Assembly: GCF_000821085.1 (NCBI RefSeq)
Contig: NZ_CCXR01000001.1
Coordinates: forward strand, 3,679,001-3,743,000
From: Bacillus sp. B-jedd
Lineage (GTDB): Bacteria > Bacillota > Bacilli > Bacillales > Cytobacillaceae
Reading direction: 5' to 3'
Length of the DNA stretch: 64,000 bases
Shown here: positions 61,417 to 64,000 of the stretch, one piece after another
How positions within the stretch are numbered: position 1 is the first letter of the stretch
Layout of the letters: each line of letters starts with the position of its first letter
The notes under the pieces: model-generated
Database searches by the model: none
The model's input: the letters and a program-made list of their open reading frames with translations, nothing else
Told to the model about the DNA's origin: nothing
Program-made: the position numbers and the translations under genes

Positions 61417-61933
61417 GTTCAGCCAACTCCTTTCGCACACTTTTTAGACCATTAGAAACTCGGGATTTTACTGTTCCTTCTGCAATACCCATCATTTTCC
61501 CAATTTCTTCATATGAATATCCGTAATAATGCTTTAACACGATTGGCATACGTATTTCTTCATTAATCTGGGCAAGTGCATCAAGTACATCAGTCCATTC
61601 TTCGTTCCTATTGGCTGCTTTCCATTTCATTTTTCGGAGCGCTTGTTCCTGCTCTAGCCAGTTTTTCTCCCGCTTCTTTCTCCGCTGTTGATCAATAAAA
61701 AGATTCGTTGCGATTGTGATGAGCCATGAGGAAAACTTGGATTCACCATTATACAGGTGGATTTTTTCAATACACTTCATCATCGTCTCTTGAGTTAAAT
61801 CTTCTGCGATTTGTGGATGAAGGGTAACTTTCATTAAATACTTTACGAGGAACGAATAATTCTGTTGTAGCAGTTGCGAAAGGGCCAATGTATCTCCTTT
61901 TTTCGCCTTTCGGATTAAATCCTTTTCATCCAT
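61403..61933 (-). CDS. sigY: ECF sigma factor SigY
   Basis: 176 residues. Region 2 (AEDLTQETMMKCIEKI...SSWLITIATNLFIDQQRRKKREKNW) and region 4 (MPIVLKHYYGYSYEEIGKMMGIAEGTVKSRVSNGLK) agree closely with B. subtilis SigY, including KHYYG and MGI-EGTVKSRV. Directs RNA polymerase to its own operon and few others. A matching promoter lies 40-66 bp upstream. The whole operon sigY-yxlCDEFG is present in B. subtilis order. Confidence 0.95.
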   Translation of the reverse strand: MDEKDLIRKAKKGDTLALSQLLQQNYSFLVKYLMKVTLHPQIAEDLTQETMMKCIEKIHLYNGESKFSSWLITIATNLFIDQQRRKKREKNWLEQEQALRKMKWKAANRNEEWTDVLDALAQINEEIRMPIVLKHYYGYSYEEIGKMMGIAEGTVKSRVSNGLKSVRKELAEHEGV

Positions 61934-61973
61934 GAAATCTACCCTACCCCATACAATAATGTTCTATATGTAA

Positions 61974-61999
61974 TACGGCTAACTGGGACAAATCGTTCA
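61974..61999 (-). promoter_or_regulatory. Autoregulatory SigY promoter
   Basis: Minus strand TGAACG, 16 bp, CGTA. The known SigY promoter of B. subtilis is of the form TGAACG-N16-CGTC, so this agrees except for the last base. Confidence 0.8.
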
Positions 62000-62061
62000 T
62001 TTTCAAAATACGGAATCACCACAAAACATTTAGCCACCTATTAGTATTTATTGAGTTTGCT

Positions 62062-62261
62062 TAAAAGTTGGCTCTGTTATCTTTGATTGTTGATTTCCAC
62101 TCCGGGGACATGCTTTCCGCGGGGCGGACCGTGGAGCCTCCTCGGCGTCTTAGACGCCTGTGGGGTCTCCACGTGCCGCTACATCCCGCTGGAGTCAGCC
62201 CCCTCCGTTCCAATCAACCTCATTGAAAATAAACACTCACCTTTAACAGAGCCTAAAAGTT
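62062..62261. mobile_element. Intact 184-bp MITE with 8-bp target duplication
   Basis: Element 62070-62253 begins GGCTCTGTTA and ends TAACAGAGCC, a perfect 10-bp terminal inverted repeat that continues imperfectly inward (TGANTGTTNATTTNC on both sides). It is flanked by the direct repeat TAAAAGTT (62062-62069 and 62254-62261). The centre holds the palindrome GGCGTCTTAGACGCC within a longer stem GTGGAG...CTCCAC. No coding capacity. Ends and 8-bp duplication resemble IS6-family elements (GG-CTGTTGC-type ends). Older copy at 18219. Confidence 0.85.
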
Positions 62262-62484
62262 AAATATTTTACCAAAACCCACAGTATTGTTGCTTATTCA
62301 ACGTGTTCAGAATACTTGTTTAAGTATGATAGTATTATCAAACTACTGACATGATTTGTTTAAGTATGTCTTCGTTAACTAATCTCCGGTAAGATAACAA
62401 GACTTATGAAACTTTGAATGTAGATAACCTTAATTTATCATGGATGTCACTTGTTAGGAATAATCAGCTATCAACATTTTGATA
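62262..62484. other. AT-rich intergenic DNA between the MITE and the SDR terminator
   Basis: About 220 bp with repeated AAGTATG and TTGTTTAAGTATG segments (near 62320-62365) but no gene, hairpin or operator that I can support. Confidence 0.4.
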
Positions 62485-62509
62485 TAAAAAAAGGAGCCCC
62501 ACGGCTCCT
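62485..62509 (-). terminator. Terminator of the SDR gene at 62519
   Basis: AAGGAGCC-gtgg-GGCTCCTT stem followed by a run of T residues on the minus strand, 10 bp after the stop codon. Confidence 0.85.
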
Positions 62510-62518
62510 TTTTGGTTT

Positions 62519-63328
62519 TTACATATGTCTTTGACGGTTCATAAATTCGTTGAAATCGGCGATGCTTGGATTTGCGATGTAGTGTCCGCCTTCAACTTGG
62601 ATGGTTTGGCCTGTGATGAATTTTGATTCATCGGAAGCGAGGAATACGACAGTATGGCCAATATCATCGGCTTCTCCATGGTAAGGAAGCGCATTGTATT
62701 TTTCGAAAATCCCTAAAACCGGTGCAGGGATATTGCCTTTTGCGGCTGGGGTTAAAATCAAACCAGGCGCAACCCCGTTGCAGCGGATTTTATTTTTGCC
62801 ATATTGCGCGGCAATATAGCGGGTTAAATTGACAACCCCTGCTTTGGATGCCCCATAGGCAGATCGGATGGAATCTCCCGTAAAGCCTGCCATCGAAGCA
62901 GTATTGATGATGGAGCCGCCGCCGGCTTCGATCATATGTGGAATCGCGAATCTGCAGCCTAGTAGTACGCTTTTCAGATTGACATTCATGAGGCGGTCCC
63001 ATTCATCCAAGTCGATATTGACAACATCCAAATCTTTATGGATGTTCGTTAAGCCGACATTATTAAAAAGGACGTTAATGGTTCCAAACTCTTTTACAGT
63101 CGCGTCAACAGCAGCTTTAATCGATTCTTCTTTGGAAGCATCGAGGAAAATACCAATCGCTTCGCCGTTTTGGCTTTTGATTGCTTCAGCTGCCCCCTTC
63201 GCACCTTCTTCATTGAAATCGGCAATGACTACTTTTGCCCCTTCTTTTGCCAATAATGTTGCCGCTGACAAGCCAATGCCGGAGGCACCGCCTGTGACCA
63301 GCGCCACTTTTCCTTTAACACGATCCAT
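62519..63328 (-). CDS. Short-chain dehydrogenase/reductase
   Basis: 269 residues, classical SDR. TGGASGIG (12-19) binds the cofactor; an Asp after the second strand (VIADF) favours NAD(H); NNVG replaces the usual NNAG; catalytic Ser in NTASMAG and the pair YGASK (Tyr, Lys) are intact. Cytoplasmic oxidoreductase of unknown substrate. The C-terminal extension (YIANPSIADFNEFMNRQRHM) goes beyond the typical 250 residues. Next to a second SDR gene on the same strand, 73 bp away, probably one transcript. Confidence 0.9.
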   Translation of the reverse strand: MDRVKGKVALVTGGASGIGLSAATLLAKEGAKVVIADFNEEGAKGAAEAIKSQNGEAIGIFLDASKEESIKAAVDATVKEFGTINVLFNNVGLTNIHKDLDVVNIDLDEWDRLMNVNLKSVLLGCRFAIPHMIEAGGGSIINTASMAGFTGDSIRSAYGASKAGVVNLTRYIAAQYGKNKIRCNGVAPGLILTPAAKGNIPAPVLGIFEKYNALPYHGEADDIGHTVVFLASDESKFITGQTIQVEGGHYIANPSIADFNEFMNRQRHM

Positions 63329-63401
63329 TCTTATCTCTCCCAGCTGTTTGTTCTGAATATTTATAATGTGTGTTTGTGCATTAATTCTATTCTTAATCCG
63401 G

Positions 63402-64000
63402 TTACTTCGCGGTTACGCCGCCATCGACTGGAAGTTCGATTCCTGTGATATGGCTCGCATCGTCAGAAGCAAGGAACAAAATCGCCGCAGCAACTTCTTC
63501 CGCATGTCCAAGGTTCGGCAAGGCAATTTGATTCAGGAAGTGTTCCTTGTATTTTTCCATCGAAGGAGCACTCATTGGTGTGATAATATATCCCGGGTGA
63601 ACTGAGTTAACGCGGATATTCTTCTTCCCGAAATCAACCGCTGCCGCCTTCGTAATCGAACGGACCGCACCCTTTGAAGCAGTATAGGCGCCAGCTCCGG
63701 ACATGCCGATCAATGCTGCAATCGAAGAGATATTTACGATTGACCCGCCGTTTTTCTCCATGAGCGGAGCACCCAACTGCATGCCGAGCATAGTGCCATT
63801 AATATTTATAGAAAATGTACGCGACCAATCCGCTTCCGTCTGTTCCATGAATGGTTTTGGCAGCGGGATTCCCGCGTTGTTTATAAGAATATCAAGCTTT
63901 CCGTACTGTTCGATGGTTTCTTCATAAACCGCTTCCCAATCTTCCTTGGAAGCGACATTGTGTTTTACAGCAATGGCTTCTCCGCCAGCTTCCTTAATCG
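63402..64000 (-). CDS. Short-chain dehydrogenase/reductase, N-terminus beyond window
   Basis: The C-terminal 199 codons are visible. The frame is open to base 64000, so the cofactor glycine motif lies outside. NNAG after LDILI, catalytic Ser in NISSIAA, YTASK and RVNSVHPGYIITPM are typical. It ends in ELPVDGGVTAK, the usual SDR C-terminus. Classical NAD(P)-dependent oxidoreductase; substrate unknown. Paralog of the gene at 62519, only moderately similar. Confidence 0.88.
   Translation of the reverse strand, partial: IKEAGGEAIAVKHNVASKEDWEAVYEETIEQYGKLDILINNAGIPLPKPFMEQTEADWSRTFSININGTMLGMQLGAPLMEKNGGSIVNISSIAALIGMSGAGAYTASKGAVRSITKAAAVDFGKKNIRVNSVHPGYIITPMSAPSMEKYKEHFLNQIALPNLGHAEEVAAAILFLASDDASHITGIELPVDGGVTAK

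Overview
The window looks like chromosomal DNA from an endospore-forming member of the Bacillaceae. Supporting signs are the Shine-Dalgarno sequences of the AAGGAGG type, frequent TTG/GTG starts, and a gene stock seen in Bacillus: flotillin operon yuaF-floT, the complete sigY-yxlCDEFG operon, YheC/YheD spore-coat ATP-grasp proteins, the cysH-cysP-sat-cysC sulfate operon, phosphosulfolactate genes, NadE, SwrC-type RND pump and a lysine riboswitch. G+C is roughly 47 percent by eye, clearly lower (under 40 percent) around the sigY operon. No rRNA, tRNA, prophage or CRISPR-Cas locus was seen. I do not name a species.

Layout. 1-2.4 kb: a response regulator (cut by the window edge) and a divergent histidine kinase. 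2.7-6.9 kb: a Crp/Fnr regulator, a P1B metal ATPase, a separate HMA metal-binding protein and a flavodoxin; the ATPase and the flavodoxin share FNR-type operators placed identically relative to -10 hexamers. 7.4-9.5 kb: yuaF-floT behind a sigma-W promoter. 10.4-12.8 kb: polar amino-acid ABC importer. 13.1-15 kb: amino-acid permease behind a lysine riboswitch. 15.1-20 kb: orphan sensor, small secreted or anchored protein, nadE, cardiolipin synthase. 20.6-29.7 kb: MoeB/ThiF-type E1, aldehyde ferredoxin oxidoreductase (AOR), methyltransferase, S41 peptidase, EamA transporter, two nucleoside hydrolases, a MoaD-like protein and its partner. 30-41 kb: GDPD, MsrAB, VTT-family protein, Pho-regulated alkaline phosphatase, zinc dehydrogenase, GGDEF protein, two YheC/D proteins. 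41-52 kb: TM2 protein, Na+/H+ antiporter, RND pump, DinB-like protein, YndJ, a third YheC/D protein, ATP-grasp ligase, DUF421. 52-58 kb: sulfate assimilation and divergent phosphosulfolactate synthesis. 58-62 kb: AT-rich sigY island. 62.5-64 kb: two SDR dehydrogenases.

Working together. AOR, E1 and MoaD form a plausible tungsten-pterin enzyme system. The sulfate operon can feed sulfite to ComA/ComB-type enzymes that make 3-sulfolactate, a known Bacillus spore solute. SigY drives its own operon.

The most unusual content is non-coding. Four intergenic arrays (9.98, 20.1, 30.4 and 48.4 kb) are built from tandem units of 51-52 bp, each unit an inverted repeat with about 20 bp between the arms. 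In the 48 kb array the stem changes part-way from GCCCGAA/TTCGGGC to ACGCGAA/TTCGCGT with both arms changing together, and in the 10 kb array CCGCAG/CTGCGG becomes CCGAAG/CTTCGG. Such compensatory change suggests selection on a hairpin or cruciform. Second, the palindrome TTTTGCAAAA occurs 12 times against roughly 0.1 expected, in intergenic DNA and in two different codon frames. Third, a 184-bp MITE carries IS6-like ends and an 8-bp target duplication.
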